Assembly: GCA_027311185.1 (NCBI GenBank)
Contig: DAICZK010000010.1
Location: 1-19,327 of the forward strand
From: Sulfuriferula sp.
GTDB lineage: Bacteria; Pseudomonadota; Gammaproteobacteria; Burkholderiales; Sulfuriferulaceae
Direction of reading: 5' to 3'
Length of the DNA stretch: 19,327 nt
The position numbers and the translations under genes are program-made. Shown in pieces: positions 7,842 to 15,275 of the stretch (position 1 is the stretch's first letter; each line of letters starts with the position of its first letter). A model generated the notes under the pieces. The model did not search any database, had not been told where the DNA came from, and saw only the letters and a list, made by a program, of their open reading frames with translations.

Positions 7842-9353
7842 CTAAAACTGGATGCTGGCAGGAATGGTCCACTCGTCTACGATGATGGGGCCGTTAAATG
7901 GGTCGAGGTTTCGCTCCAGGCACATGAATTCCGGCATGATATTCCGTACATCCACGTCGATGCTTTTCAGATCGGCATGGAACTTCGTGACGGCAGCCTG
8001 AAGCTTTGCTTCCTTGAAAGCGTAAGTTGTGTCGATCAAGTTGGGGGAAAGCGTAAATACATTGAAAAACATGATTTTGGCTGTCTCGGCACGGGTCAGG
8101 TCGTCAAGATTGGCGACGTCGCCCACCTTCTGTACGTCGGCCCCATCGTTGATGTCTGCGGGGGGCGGCCTGCGTATGCGCAGAAATTTATCCTTCAATG
8201 GAATGTCATATCCGAAGCTGTAGTGATCGGCTCCGTGCGCCACCGAGACATCCCACATGTAGATTGCCAATACCCTTGCCAGATTGTCGCTGTCGAAAAT
8301 GGCCAACCCATCGGGAAAGCCATAAACATTGGCGCTACAGTAGTCTGCCCAGCGTTTGACATAAGGGTCGGTCTTCGGAATCACGCAGGCGATCTTTGTG
8401 GCAAATGCTAAAAACGGCTTGAAGTACTGCCTCAGGCACATGCCATAAAGTGTCCCGCTGTTCATCCAGGGCTTCATGTAGTTATATTGCGGATAAGCTG
8501 CAAGACCTTTGTAGCCCGAATAGCCAACTCCAAACAACTGTTTTAGGTTATAGCCGTTCGCCGTCAGCGGATCCCACGCCGTAGTGGGTGCGGTTTTGTT
8601 GACTATCGTATCCTCACCTTCGAGGACGACATTATCCAGCTTCAACGTATAGGTGGTGTGCGGAAATATTGCCTGGAACAGGGGATGGATTTGGGGTACC
8701 GCTGTCTTCGTGATGGCATTGACAGAATCCATCGGGAAATGCAAAGCCGGATGCACGACGAACAAGGCATGGTACGCGGCGCCTTGGCAAGCGTAGACTT
8801 TGGCGAGATTCCATGCCTTGTCGGTGGGGGTCACGGTCAATTCTTTGATTCGTGTGGCCGTTTTCAGGAATGTGATGCTGACACAAGTAAAGACGGTGTC
8901 TTTCAACAGGAATCGGCAAACGACCGGGGCGCAATACATCCCCGGCAGTGGGTCGATCAATTCCATCGCCGTGAAGTCGCTAACCCAATAGGCAGAGCCA
9001 GGTGATTCCATGCGAAGGTAGCGGGCATACACCGTCCGCGTCATGATCTGGAGAAATTCGTAATCAGTCGGCAGTGGGCGCGTCAAGTCGGTCTTCGCAA
9101 GGCCAGATGCCTCCAGCTTTGCGACAAGGTAGTCTAAGACGAGTCGACTACCAATCCATTCCCACCACGCCACATCCTCGCTCGTAGGTATATTCAACAC
9201 CTCCGGCGGTCGGGTCATCGGGTAGGCGGGTGCAGGTTGCGGCCAAGGCCCCATGCGATCGTACAGAAACTGGTCTGGTGGCAAGTTGGGATCGGTCCAA
9301 AGAGGCTGAATCTGACTACTGTCGGGCAAACCGGCCTCGGTGCTTTTTGTCAT
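7842..9353 (-). CDS. Divergent bacterial lipoxygenase-family protein
   Basis: A 503-residue protein that matches the lipoxygenase catalytic domain; these enzymes dioxygenate polyunsaturated fatty acids with a non-haem iron. Residues 181-232 align without gaps to the family's central motif: WNLAK, YH at 195, H205, H223-P, and PH at 232. H373-x3-H377 corresponds to the family's HxxxN iron ligands, and the C-terminus IPASIQF resembles the classical IPNSISI, whose last carboxylate binds iron. Two things are odd. The first helix ligand position is V200, with a histidine at 201 instead, giving H-x3-H rather than H-x4-H. The terminal residue is Phe instead of Ile. No PLAT domain or signal peptide is visible, so it is likely cytoplasmic. 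GGGGAG lies six bases before the ATG. It heads an operon with the receptor cyclase. Confidence 0.8.
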   Translation of the reverse strand: MTKSTEAGLPDSSQIQPLWTDPNLPPDQFLYDRMGPWPQPAPAYPMTRPPEVLNIPTSEDVAWWEWIGSRLVLDYLVAKLEASGLAKTDLTRPLPTDYEFLQIMTRTVYARYLRMESPGSAYWVSDFTAMELIDPLPGMYCAPVVCRFLLKDTVFTCVSITFLKTATRIKELTVTPTDKAWNLAKVYACQGAAYHALFVVHPALHFPMDSVNAITKTAVPQIHPLFQAIFPHTTYTLKLDNVVLEGEDTIVNKTAPTTAWDPLTANGYNLKQLFGVGYSGYKGLAAYPQYNYMKPWMNSGTLYGMCLRQYFKPFLAFATKIACVIPKTDPYVKRWADYCSANVYGFPDGLAIFDSDNLARVLAIYMWDVSVAHGADHYSFGYDIPLKDKFLRIRRPPPADINDGADVQKVGDVANLDDLTRAETAKIMFFNVFTLSPNLIDTTYAFKEAKLQAAVTKFHADLKSIDVDVRNIMPEFMCLERNLDPFNGPIIVDEWTIPASIQF

Positions 9354-9367
9354 TCATATCTCCCCTT

Positions 9368-9397
9368 ATAAAGGCAAAGCTGGCGCCTTTCGACTGC
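9368..9397. repeat. Imperfect direct repeat, copy 1 (lipoxygenase leader)
   Basis: Positions 9368-9397 match 9573-9602 at 24 of 30 bases, both beginning ATAAAGGCAAA and sharing CGACT near the end. Copy 1 lies in the transcribed leader of the lipoxygenase gene, directly upstream of its ribosome binding site. The second copy, 205 bases away, suggests an old local duplication of the leader. Confidence 0.45.
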
Positions 9398-9423
9398 CCA
9401 CACTTCAAACCACTGTCCTGATT

Positions 9424-9460
9424 TTACACATAAATTACCCCAGTTGTGTAATAGAGTCAA
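9424..9460 (-). promoter_or_regulatory. Sigma-70 promoter with overlapping operator-like inverted repeat, upstream of the lipoxygenase gene
   Basis: On the minus strand, TTGACT (9460-9455) and TAATTT (9437-9432) are separated by exactly 17 bases, a good sigma-70 promoter. An inverted repeat, TTACACA (9424-9430) and TGTGTAA (9445-9451) with a 14-base spacer, covers the spacer and the -10 element. That is the usual place for a repressor site. Transcription would begin ~70 bases before the lipoxygenase ATG. The regulator is unknown. Confidence 0.55.
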
Positions 9461-9572
9461 CAGTAGCTGGGTGAGGACAAGTAGACACCTTTTATGAATC
9501 GGTTTATTAGATCATTTCTGTTATATCGAATATTTGCTTTGGTACTCGCCCGATGAATGCAAAATTCAAGTA

Positions 9573-9602
9573 ATAAAGGCAAAACAGGCACCCTGCGACT
9601 TC
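9573..9602. repeat. Imperfect direct repeat, copy 2
   Basis: This is the upstream partner of 9368-9397 in the same orientation, with six differences over 30 bases. It is not followed by a ribosome site or gene start, so it appears to be the non-functional or regulatory copy. Confidence 0.45.
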
Positions 9603-9614
9603 ATATAATTAACG

Positions 9615-9647
9615 CCCATTTCCCATTTCGCATTTCGCATTTCGCAT
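9615..9647. repeat. Heptanucleotide tandem repeat
   Basis: Nearly five copies of a seven-base unit run head to tail: CCCATTT twice, CGCATTT twice, then a partial CGCAT. It lies in the intergenic region between the divergent lipoxygenase and cyclic-nucleotide-binding genes. Such heptamer runs can change copy number by slippage; here it is not inside a gene. Confidence 0.8.
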
Positions 9648-9884
9648 GCCAAGTTAGGCCGGCGATGCACGAACGTAACGCAAATCTGTAGCCAGTGGGA
9701 TATCCAGTACCCAGTCGATCCGAAAGCCAGGCACTGTGTCGCTGATGTTTTCTTAGAGACGTCGGCCACTGCCAAATAGTTACTGCGTTATTGTTGGAAT
9801 GTGAACTGACCTCGTTCCCGACATCGCCCACCGAGCTCATACGATAGAATTAACCGGAGAATCCATGCGAAAAACGAAAAAAAC

Positions 9885-9914
9885 TTGACTCCTCGTGAAC
9901 ACCTGGAGTAAAAA
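9885..9914 (+). promoter_or_regulatory. Weak candidate promoter for the cyclic-nucleotide-binding gene
   Basis: TTGACT (9885-9890) and TAAAAA (9909-9914) are 18 bases apart, a passable sigma-70 arrangement with a good -35 and a fair -10. It would give a leader of ~105 bases containing the GTTCACGTTC pair. Other AT-rich hexamers nearer the gene (e.g. around TACTATAAG at ~9998) are possible alternatives. Confidence 0.25.
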
Positions 9915-9944
9915 CTAGCCACCAGCACAACACGCCGTTCCGGC

Positions 9945-9977
9945 GTTCACGTTCGAGCAGAATCATTGTTCACGTTC
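9945..9977 (+). repeat. Tandem GTTCACGTTC motif upstream of the cyclic-nucleotide-binding gene
   Basis: The ten-base sequence GTTCACGTTC occurs at 9945-9954 and again at 9968-9977, a 23-base period (about two helical turns). Both copies are exact and in the same orientation, 50-80 bases before the ATG. This looks like a pair of protein binding sites on one DNA face; the protein is not identified. Confidence 0.45.
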
Positions 9978-10026
9978 AGCCGAATACGCACGCTACTACT
10001 ATAAGTGGTAACAGGAGGGTTGCATA

Positions 10027-11034
10027 ATGGCATCAGTTTTTCGGGATTTAACCGAACGAGAGCTTGGTAGGGTGCGTCAATTAATCAGCGACGTTGAGAT
10101 TGCTCCCGACGAAGTCATTTTTAATGAGGGCGACCTCGCGGATTGCCTTTATTACATAGAGAGCGGAATAGTGTCGCTCTACATTGAAAAATTCAATACA
10201 ATTCAAGAAATTCAAGAAGCCAAAGCGGGCGATTGGTTTGGCGAAGTAGCGGTGGTCAACAAAGGCTACCGCACAGCTTCGGCCAAAGCCAAAGTAGCCA
10301 CTCGATTGGGAAAAATTTCCGCCTCAGATTTCCATACTTTGTTGGCGCAAGAGCCTGAAATTAACCGCATCATCCATGCGATAGTCAATTTCCGGAATGA
10401 GAAATTGGTGCTGGAAGAAAAAATGCTCAATACCGTGTGTGACGGCAGCCGTGATATGCATATCAGCATCAAAGGTGATGCCTCTCTGCGCTTTTCAGCG
10501 ATGGAGCGACCGCGTTACGAAAGTGTGGTGGATAAGAATTTAGAAGCACTGACCGCCTGTTTTGAAGATTTGCTGATCAACCGCACTGCTCATCGCATTA
10601 TGGTTGGCTTTAATAATGGCGAGATCAGGGTATCTACCGTGCTTGATCCTTTTTCCGAGGAATTTCATCCAGCCTTGCGCTTGCTCGACACCTCCTATGT
10701 TCAGCGCCACTTCCCTAAAATCGACTACAACCGTAAAGCTGGAATGATCCAGCGCATGTACCAAGCAATTGTTGAAGATGCGTTTTTTAAAGAGCTGCCC
10801 GAACACTTGAAACAAGGTTTTGCCAGTTATTTTCATAACTGGCAGCCGTTACCCGTTGACGAGATTCCCAAAATCATTGCGCGGTTGCCGCAGCTTCGCA
10901 AAATTTCAAATTTTTACGCACGCAGCGCCACGATCAATATCGTTAAGGATGCCATCCAGATGCAGTTCAACTGCGATGGTTCGCACATTGTCAATTTGCA
11001 TGCTTATGAACATTTTGTTGAAGATATGTCGTAA
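10027..11034 (+). CDS. Cyclic nucleotide-binding domain protein with unrecognised C-terminal domain
   Basis: A 335-residue soluble protein. Residues ~5-120 form a CRP/FNR-type cyclic-nucleotide-binding domain: NEGDLADCLYYIESG (33-47), then the phosphate-binding cassette GDWFGEVAVV (69-77) with the cassette arginine at R82 (YRTASAK). That arginine argues for real cyclic-nucleotide binding. The C-terminal ~200 residues are not the usual helix-turn-helix of CRP/FNR. They look mixed alpha/beta and contain an RHFPKIDYNRKAGMIQRMYQ stretch; I do not recognise the fold. The protein is therefore more likely a signal effector than a transcription factor. AGGAGG lies eight bases before the ATG. The neighbouring receptor cyclase is an obvious candidate source of its ligand, though that is inference. 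No clear terminator follows. Confidence 0.8.
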   Translation: MASVFRDLTERELGRVRQLISDVEIAPDEVIFNEGDLADCLYYIESGIVSLYIEKFNTIQEIQEAKAGDWFGEVAVVNKGYRTASAKAKVATRLGKISASDFHTLLAQEPEINRIIHAIVNFRNEKLVLEEKMLNTVCDGSRDMHISIKGDASLRFSAMERPRYESVVDKNLEALTACFEDLLINRTAHRIMVGFNNGEIRVSTVLDPFSEEFHPALRLLDTSYVQRHFPKIDYNRKAGMIQRMYQAIVEDAFFKELPEHLKQGFASYFHNWQPLPVDEIPKIIARLPQLRKISNFYARSATINIVKDAIQMQFNCDGSHIVNLHAYEHFVEDMS

Positions 11035-11104
11035 TTCAAATTAGCGCTGTTTCCAGGGGTACAATGCCAGGCAGGCCCTGCCATTGCTGGCAAGATTAAG
11101 GTTC

Positions 11105-11245
11105 TCAAGACTCTACATTCAGCAGTTCGCGCGCCCGTGCAAGATTCTCTCGTCGTCCCATATTCGCGATCAACCCGTAGTGACGGATACGATGAAACCC
11201 ACTGGGCAGAACATGTAACAGAAAGCGCCGCATAAATTCGGCAGT
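11105..11245 (-). pseudogene. IS91-family transposase fragment
   Basis: Read on the minus strand, about 45 codons encode EFMRRFLLHVLPSGFHRIRH followed by YGLIANMGRRENLARARELL, the highly characteristic C-terminal segment of IS91-type (Y2, rolling-circle) transposases. The frame ends in a TGA at 11107-11105 and has no start or upstream catalytic domain, so it is a remnant of a ~400-residue protein. It lies just upstream of the GC-rich biosynthetic operon and is direct evidence of past mobile element activity here. Confidence 0.8.
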
Positions 11246-12241
11246 ACAGCCAGCCGCATTTTATCTTAAGGAATAAACACAATTGGAAATCAGTCTGCTT
11301 CAATCCACTAAGCGGGCATACATGGTATATTTAACCGGTGTTAGTGGTCCGCTGTGTGGTGCTGCGGGCTAGCGTTCACAGTGTGCCAAGAGCAGTCGGT
11401 CGCGAATGGCAGCTAGCGAGCCGACTGCCTGACACGCTCTAACTTGACCAACATTGCCCGAGCCATCGCCCTGCCGGTCTTGCGTAAGTCTATGCAGACT
11501 TTCGGCTTCCACCGGCAAATCATTCCGGTCAGTGCGCCACCGAACAGAACTTCCGTCACACGGACTGTAGATTTGCTAAATGAGAACAACAAAGTGGAAA
11601 CACCAGTCGCTGCGCGGGTTGGTACCGCTCGGGTGCATCCAGCGCAGACAGGGCTCACCCTTCATGAACCGACTGACCCCTATGCAGGTTTACGCGGTAT
11701 ACGATCCAGCACAACACGCAGCTGACAACGTGAAGGCGACTGCGACGACGGCCGAAGCCGACGGTCACGATGGGCCGGCGGCTAGGTCAGAGCAGCCAAA
11801 GCATGTGCCAGACAAACACGGGTGGGCGGATCGCTCTGCGAAGAAACCGTTTTCCAGCGTCGAAGTGTTTGATCTGAACGCCCTACATGGTTCGGCTGTC
11901 GATGCGCGCAATCGGCGAGCTACGGGCCCGCTGTACGTCGCAAACCCGACCGCCGAAGCTGGACGACCGGTATCTACGGTTCAGCGGTCCGCGGCAGTCA
12001 GATGGCCTGCCACTTCCTTCCGCCCACTGAGGGCAGCTTCCTGGAATAGCTGGCGCTTACGGCTCGTCTGTGGCCTATCAATTGCGCGGATGTCCTACAC
12101 TGGTGTCTACAGCTTAGCGGCAGCATATTTCATGGTACCTACTGCCCCATTTGCCGAGCGCTCATTCAGCAACTCACTTTGCATGTCGCGCGTCGGGCCA
12201 AATCCCGGCCGTCGTTGCGTCGGGATGTCGGGAGCATTCCG
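11246..12241. other. Gene-poor region between the IS91 remnant and the PKS operon
   Basis: About 1 kb holds no recognisable gene. A 221-codon plus-strand frame (11580-12245) and shorter minus-strand frames (e.g. 11413-11658) are open, but their translations show no familiar domain, are rich in Arg/Ala/Ser as expected of chance frames in GC-rich DNA, and have no clear ribosome site. The operon promoter should lie toward the right end, but I see no confident -35/-10 pair. A GGAG at 12231-12234 is the likely ribosome site region for the PKS. Confidence 0.5.
11392..11428. repeat. Inverted repeat near the IS91 remnant
   Basis: GCAGTCGG (11392-11399) and CCGACTGC (11421-11428) are perfect eight-base inverted arms with a 21-base spacer whose ends (TCGC and GCGA) could extend the stem. 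It may be a remnant of a mobile-element end or a terminator-type structure; there is no T-run after it. Confidence 0.4.
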
Positions 12242-12250
12242 TTGAATCCG

Positions 12251-13315
12251 ATGCCAACGTTCATTCGAAGCGTCGCTACATCGGTTCCGCCGAACAGATT
12301 TACCAAGGCCGAGTGCCTGGCTGCGTTTGAATCATCTGACTGGTTCGGCCGGCTTGACCGGAGGTCCCATATCATCGCGCGGACGGTGCTGCAACGTGAT
12401 AACGGTATCGATGCGCGTCGACTGGCGGTGGATCGTTTGGAGGAAGTGTTCCAGATCGACCCCGACACGCTGAGTGAACGTTTTCTCCGCAATGCACCCT
12501 TGCTCGCATCCGACGCGGCGGTACGCGCAGTGGAGAGAGCCGGTCTGCTGGCTGCAGACATCGATGCTGTGGTCGTCAGCACATGTACCGGCTATCTGTG
12601 TCCGGGCCTGTCCGGCTACGTGGTAGAACGCCTGGGACTCCGAACCGACGTCCAAGCGTACGACTTGGTAGGCCAAGGCTGCGCCGCGGCCCTTCCGAAC
12701 ATGCAGATGGGTCGCGCCCTGTTGCTCGGCGGTGATTGCCGCCATGTTTTGGCAGTTTGCGTCGAGGTCAGCAGTGCGGCGATGTACCTTGACGACGATC
12801 CTGGAGTTCTCATTAGTGCCTGCTTGTTTGGTGACGGCGCGGGCGCGGCGGTGTTGTCACGCGAACCCCGCCCGGGCGGGCGCTCCATCGAGTGGGCGGA
12901 CAGCACCTCGCTGGTAGTTCCAGAGCACAGACGCGCGCTCCAGTTCGAAAGCCGCGCGGGCATGCTGCGCAACATACTCACCAGAGAAGTTCCCGTGCTC
13001 GCCGCAGTCAATGCACTGGCGGTGCTGAACACCGTGCTCGATCGTGCTCGTGTCACGCCGTCGGATGTGGGCACATGGATCATGCATGCGGGCGGTCGCG
13101 ACGTGCTCCAGGCAATCGAAGCGCGGTTCGAACTGAGAAAGCCCGATCTTCGCTACAGCGCGGAGATGCTGCGGGAATACGGCAACCTCTCGAGCGCGTT
13201 CGTGTACTTCGTGTTGCAGGCCGCGCTGGCTGACGATGCAGCCGATGGTTGGTGGTGGTTGTCGTCATTCGGCGCTGGCTTCTCCTGCCACGGCGCCTTG
13301 CTGAAGGTCGGATGA
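12251..13315 (+). CDS. Type III polyketide synthase (chalcone synthase-like)
   Basis: A 354-residue iterative ketosynthase that should extend an acyl starter with malonyl units and cyclise it, typically to resorcinols or pyrones. The catalytic triad is complete: C144 (GQGCAAALP), H279 (WIMHAGG) and N312 (YGNLSSA). The family's STCTGYLCPGL segment (~110-120) and a C-terminal SFGAG loop (in place of GFGPG) are present. The usual HPGG is HAGG here, so the pocket near the active site may differ. The ATG at 12251 gives MPTFIRSVATSVPP, the normal family N-terminus. A TTG at 12242, seven bases after GGAG, is an alternative start adding three residues. First gene of a tightly overlapping operon, similar in role to SrsA-type phenolic lipid synthases. 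Confidence 0.9.
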   Translation: MPTFIRSVATSVPPNRFTKAECLAAFESSDWFGRLDRRSHIIARTVLQRDNGIDARRLAVDRLEEVFQIDPDTLSERFLRNAPLLASDAAVRAVERAGLLAADIDAVVVSTCTGYLCPGLSGYVVERLGLRTDVQAYDLVGQGCAAALPNMQMGRALLLGGDCRHVLAVCVEVSSAAMYLDDDPGVLISACLFGDGAGAAVLSREPRPGGRSIEWADSTSLVVPEHRRALQFESRAGMLRNILTREVPVLAAVNALAVLNTVLDRARVTPSDVGTWIMHAGGRDVLQAIEARFELRKPDLRYSAEMLREYGNLSSAFVYFVLQAALADDAADGWWWLSSFGAGFSCHGALLKVG

Positions 13316-14019
13316 GCACTACATCGCAGATGCTGCGCCAGGTGACACCTGAGGCGCTCGACACGCTGGGTTCCGACGACCCGGCCGCGCAGCGATCCCG
13401 GCGTGACCTTCGTCGCCTTCACGTCGCGATGAGGACTCTATCGATCATGACGCGTGCGATCGGCGCCGAGCCGAACCATTCTCCGCTGCAAATCCTCGAG
13501 CTCGGTGCAGGCGACGGCTCGCTGGCACTGCGCTTCGCGCACCGGCATGCGAGTCAATGGCCGCGCGTGTCATGGACTTTGCTCGATCGCCAGGACAGCG
13601 TCGCCGAATCGACGTTGCAAGGCCTGCGCGCGACCGGTTGGGAGCCCATCGTCGTTGTCGCCGATGTGTTCGATTGGCTGAGCAGGAACCAGCAATGCGC
13701 CTGGGACATCGTTGTCGCCAATCTGTTCGTCCACCACTTCGATGGCGAGGAGCTCCGACATCTGTTGCGCGCGGTATCCGGGGTGACACCTCTGTTCTTC
13801 TGCTGCGAACCACGCCGAAACACGACCGCGCTGATCGGCAGCCACCTCGTCGGCCTGATCGGCGCTGGACCAGTCACTCGCGAAGATGCAGTGCTCAGTG
13901 TTCACGCCGGATTTCGGGACCGCGAACTGTCGGCGCACTGGCCGAGCCAGGAAGGCTGGTCACTGCACGAGTATTCGGCTGGTCTCTTCAGCCACTGCCT
14001 TTTGGCGCGCAGGACGTGA
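13312..14019 (+). CDS. Class I SAM-dependent methyltransferase of the PKS operon
   Basis: A 235-residue soluble enzyme. Its SAM-binding motif I is ILELGAGDGS (61-70), followed by an acidic LLDRQ strand and DIVVANLFVHHF (motif IV region, ~140-150). The N-terminal DDPAAQRSRRDLRRLH helix resembles methyltransferases found beside bacterial type III PKS genes. The likely role is O- or C-methylation of the polyketide product. The ATG at 13312 overlaps the PKS stop codon (ATGA), and AAGG lies eight bases upstream; the upstream extension of this frame lies inside the PKS gene and is rejected. The next gene overlaps its stop in the same way, so expression is coupled. Confidence 0.88.
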   Translation: MSTTSQMLRQVTPEALDTLGSDDPAAQRSRRDLRRLHVAMRTLSIMTRAIGAEPNHSPLQILELGAGDGSLALRFAHRHASQWPRVSWTLLDRQDSVAESTLQGLRATGWEPIVVVADVFDWLSRNQQCAWDIVVANLFVHHFDGEELRHLLRAVSGVTPLFFCCEPRRNTTALIGSHLVGLIGAGPVTREDAVLSVHAGFRDRELSAHWPSQEGWSLHEYSAGLFSHCLLARRT

Positions 14020-15275
14020 GCGCTTCACCCGCTTCAAGCTACGACGCGATCGTCGTTGGAAGCGGTCCCGCAGGCGCGACTGCGGCGCTTCTGCTCGCGC
14101 GGGCGGGCTGGCGCGTAGCCATCGTCGAGAAGGCCACATTTCCGCGCCGCAAGGTGTGCGGAGAGTTCGTCTCGGCGACGACGTGGCCGCTGCTCGATGA
14201 GCTCAGTGTCGGCGACGAACTCAGGGACCAGGCGGGGCCAGTCGTGCGCCGTGTCGGAGTATTCGCGGGCACGTCGATTGTTACGGCGCCGATGCCTGCA
14301 ACCGGCAAAAGCGCCGAAGGGGGGCGCGCCGTGAGCCGGGAGTCGCTCGACGCGGTGCTCCTGCGCCGTGCCGTGGCGGCAGGCGCGACGCTCTGGCAAC
14401 CGTGGACCGTAACTGCTTTTGCGTCCGGCGCCGGCCGTCATGCGTGCACGATTGAGGACCGCGAGCGAGGCGAGCGCCGCGTGCTAGAGGCGCCGGTGAT
14501 CGTCGCCGCCCACGGCTCGTGGGACCGCGGCCCGCTGCCCACGCAGCCGCATCGCCAAGTTGCCGCAGCGTCGGACCTGCTCGGCTTCAAGGCGAGGTTC
14601 CTAGGCGGCGCGCTCGACAACGACCTGATGCCGCTGCTCGCGTTCCCTGGGGGATACGGCGGAATGGTCAACACCGGCGCGGCACGAGTCAGTCTGTCGT
14701 GCTGCATCCGCCGGGACCATTTGGACGCTGCACGCGCCCGGCATCCGGGGCGTACTGCGGGTGAGGCCGTTCTCGCGCACATCATCGAAAACTGCGACGG
14801 TGTCCGTGCAGGGCTAGCCACAAGCTCTTGCGATGGCCAGTGGCTCGGTGCGGGCCCGATCCGCCCGGGCATCCACGACTTCGGCGGAGATGGCGTGTTC
14901 GCGGTCGGCAACGCCGCTGCCGAGGCGCACCCCATTGTGGCCGAAGGCATCAGCATTGCGATTCAGTCTGCGGCCCTGATGGCGCAGACGCTTGGCCGCT
15001 TCTCGCCTGCAGCGTCAGCGCCCGCGGCGCTGGTGGCAGCGCATGCCAGATACCAACGGCTTTGGCGCCGCAACTTCGCTCCGCGCATGCGCGCCTCGGC
15101 GCTCTATGCCTGGCTCTTCATGCGCCCGCTGCCAACGCGCCTCGCAGTGGCGTCGATGCAGGGCTTCCCTTCGCTGCTGCGCATCGGCGCGGCGTGGAGC
15201 GGCAAGTCGCGCCAGATGCAATCGCGAGGCCATCCCTTTGCACTTTTGAACGCACCCATTGGAGACGACGTATGA
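14016..15275 (+). CDS. FAD-dependent oxidoreductase (geranylgeranyl reductase/monooxygenase-like)
   Basis: A 419-residue flavoprotein. It begins with a Rossmann dinucleotide motif, YDAIVVGSGPAGATA (GxGxxG at 15-20), and has the KVCGEF segment (46-51) typical of this subfamily. The second FAD contact region is VFAVGNAAAEAHPIVAEGIS (294-313), with GN where classic hydroxylases have GD. The C-terminal ~100 residues are helical and Arg-rich. It probably hydroxylates, oxidises or reduces the polyketide; in the Streptomyces srs pathway the matching slot is a flavoprotein hydroxylase making the quinone. The GTG start overlaps the methyltransferase stop (GTGA) and has AGGAC just before it. The in-frame upstream extension lies inside the methyltransferase gene. 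Confidence 0.86.
   Translation: MSASPASSYDAIVVGSGPAGATAALLLARAGWRVAIVEKATFPRRKVCGEFVSATTWPLLDELSVGDELRDQAGPVVRRVGVFAGTSIVTAPMPATGKSAEGGRAVSRESLDAVLLRRAVAAGATLWQPWTVTAFASGAGRHACTIEDRERGERRVLEAPVIVAAHGSWDRGPLPTQPHRQVAAASDLLGFKARFLGGALDNDLMPLLAFPGGYGGMVNTGAARVSLSCCIRRDHLDAARARHPGRTAGEAVLAHIIENCDGVRAGLATSSCDGQWLGAGPIRPGIHDFGGDGVFAVGNAAAEAHPIVAEGISIAIQSAALMAQTLGRFSPAASAPAALVAAHARYQRLWRRNFAPRMRASALYAWLFMRPLPTRLAVASMQGFPSLLRIGAAWSGKSRQMQSRGHPFALLNAPIGDDV

Larger units (their letters stand above)
9461..10026. other. Divergent intergenic region between the lipoxygenase and cyclic-nucleotide-binding genes
   Basis: Together with the lipoxygenase promoter region this leaves ~670 bases between the two divergent starts. 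No gene is supported. It holds the second leader repeat, the heptamer run, a small hairpin (ACGCCG-TTC-CGGCGT, 9932-9946), a tandem GTTCACGTTC pair, and a strong AGGAGGG ribosome site (10013-10019) for the downstream gene. Short minus-strand frames at 9566-9840 run through the repeats and look spurious. Confidence 0.6.

Noticed and set aside
9615..9647. Heptamer run considered as a CRISPR array
   Set aside because: Units are seven bases, directly adjacent, without spacers, and no cas genes are present.
9566..9840. Two short minus-strand frames of 69 and 79 codons
   Set aside because: They read through the heptamer run and the leader repeat, and show no domain or start signal.
11392..11428. 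Inverted repeat considered as an integron attC site
   Set aside because: The required RYYYAAC and GTTRRRY core sites are not found in the right places, and no integrase is visible.
11413..11658. 81-codon minus-strand frame near the IS91 remnant
   Set aside because: Checked for transposase or integrase motifs and found none.
11580..12245. 221-codon open frame before the PKS
   Set aside because: No recognisable domain, no clear ribosome site, and composition typical of a chance frame in GC-rich DNA. It also runs into the PKS start region.
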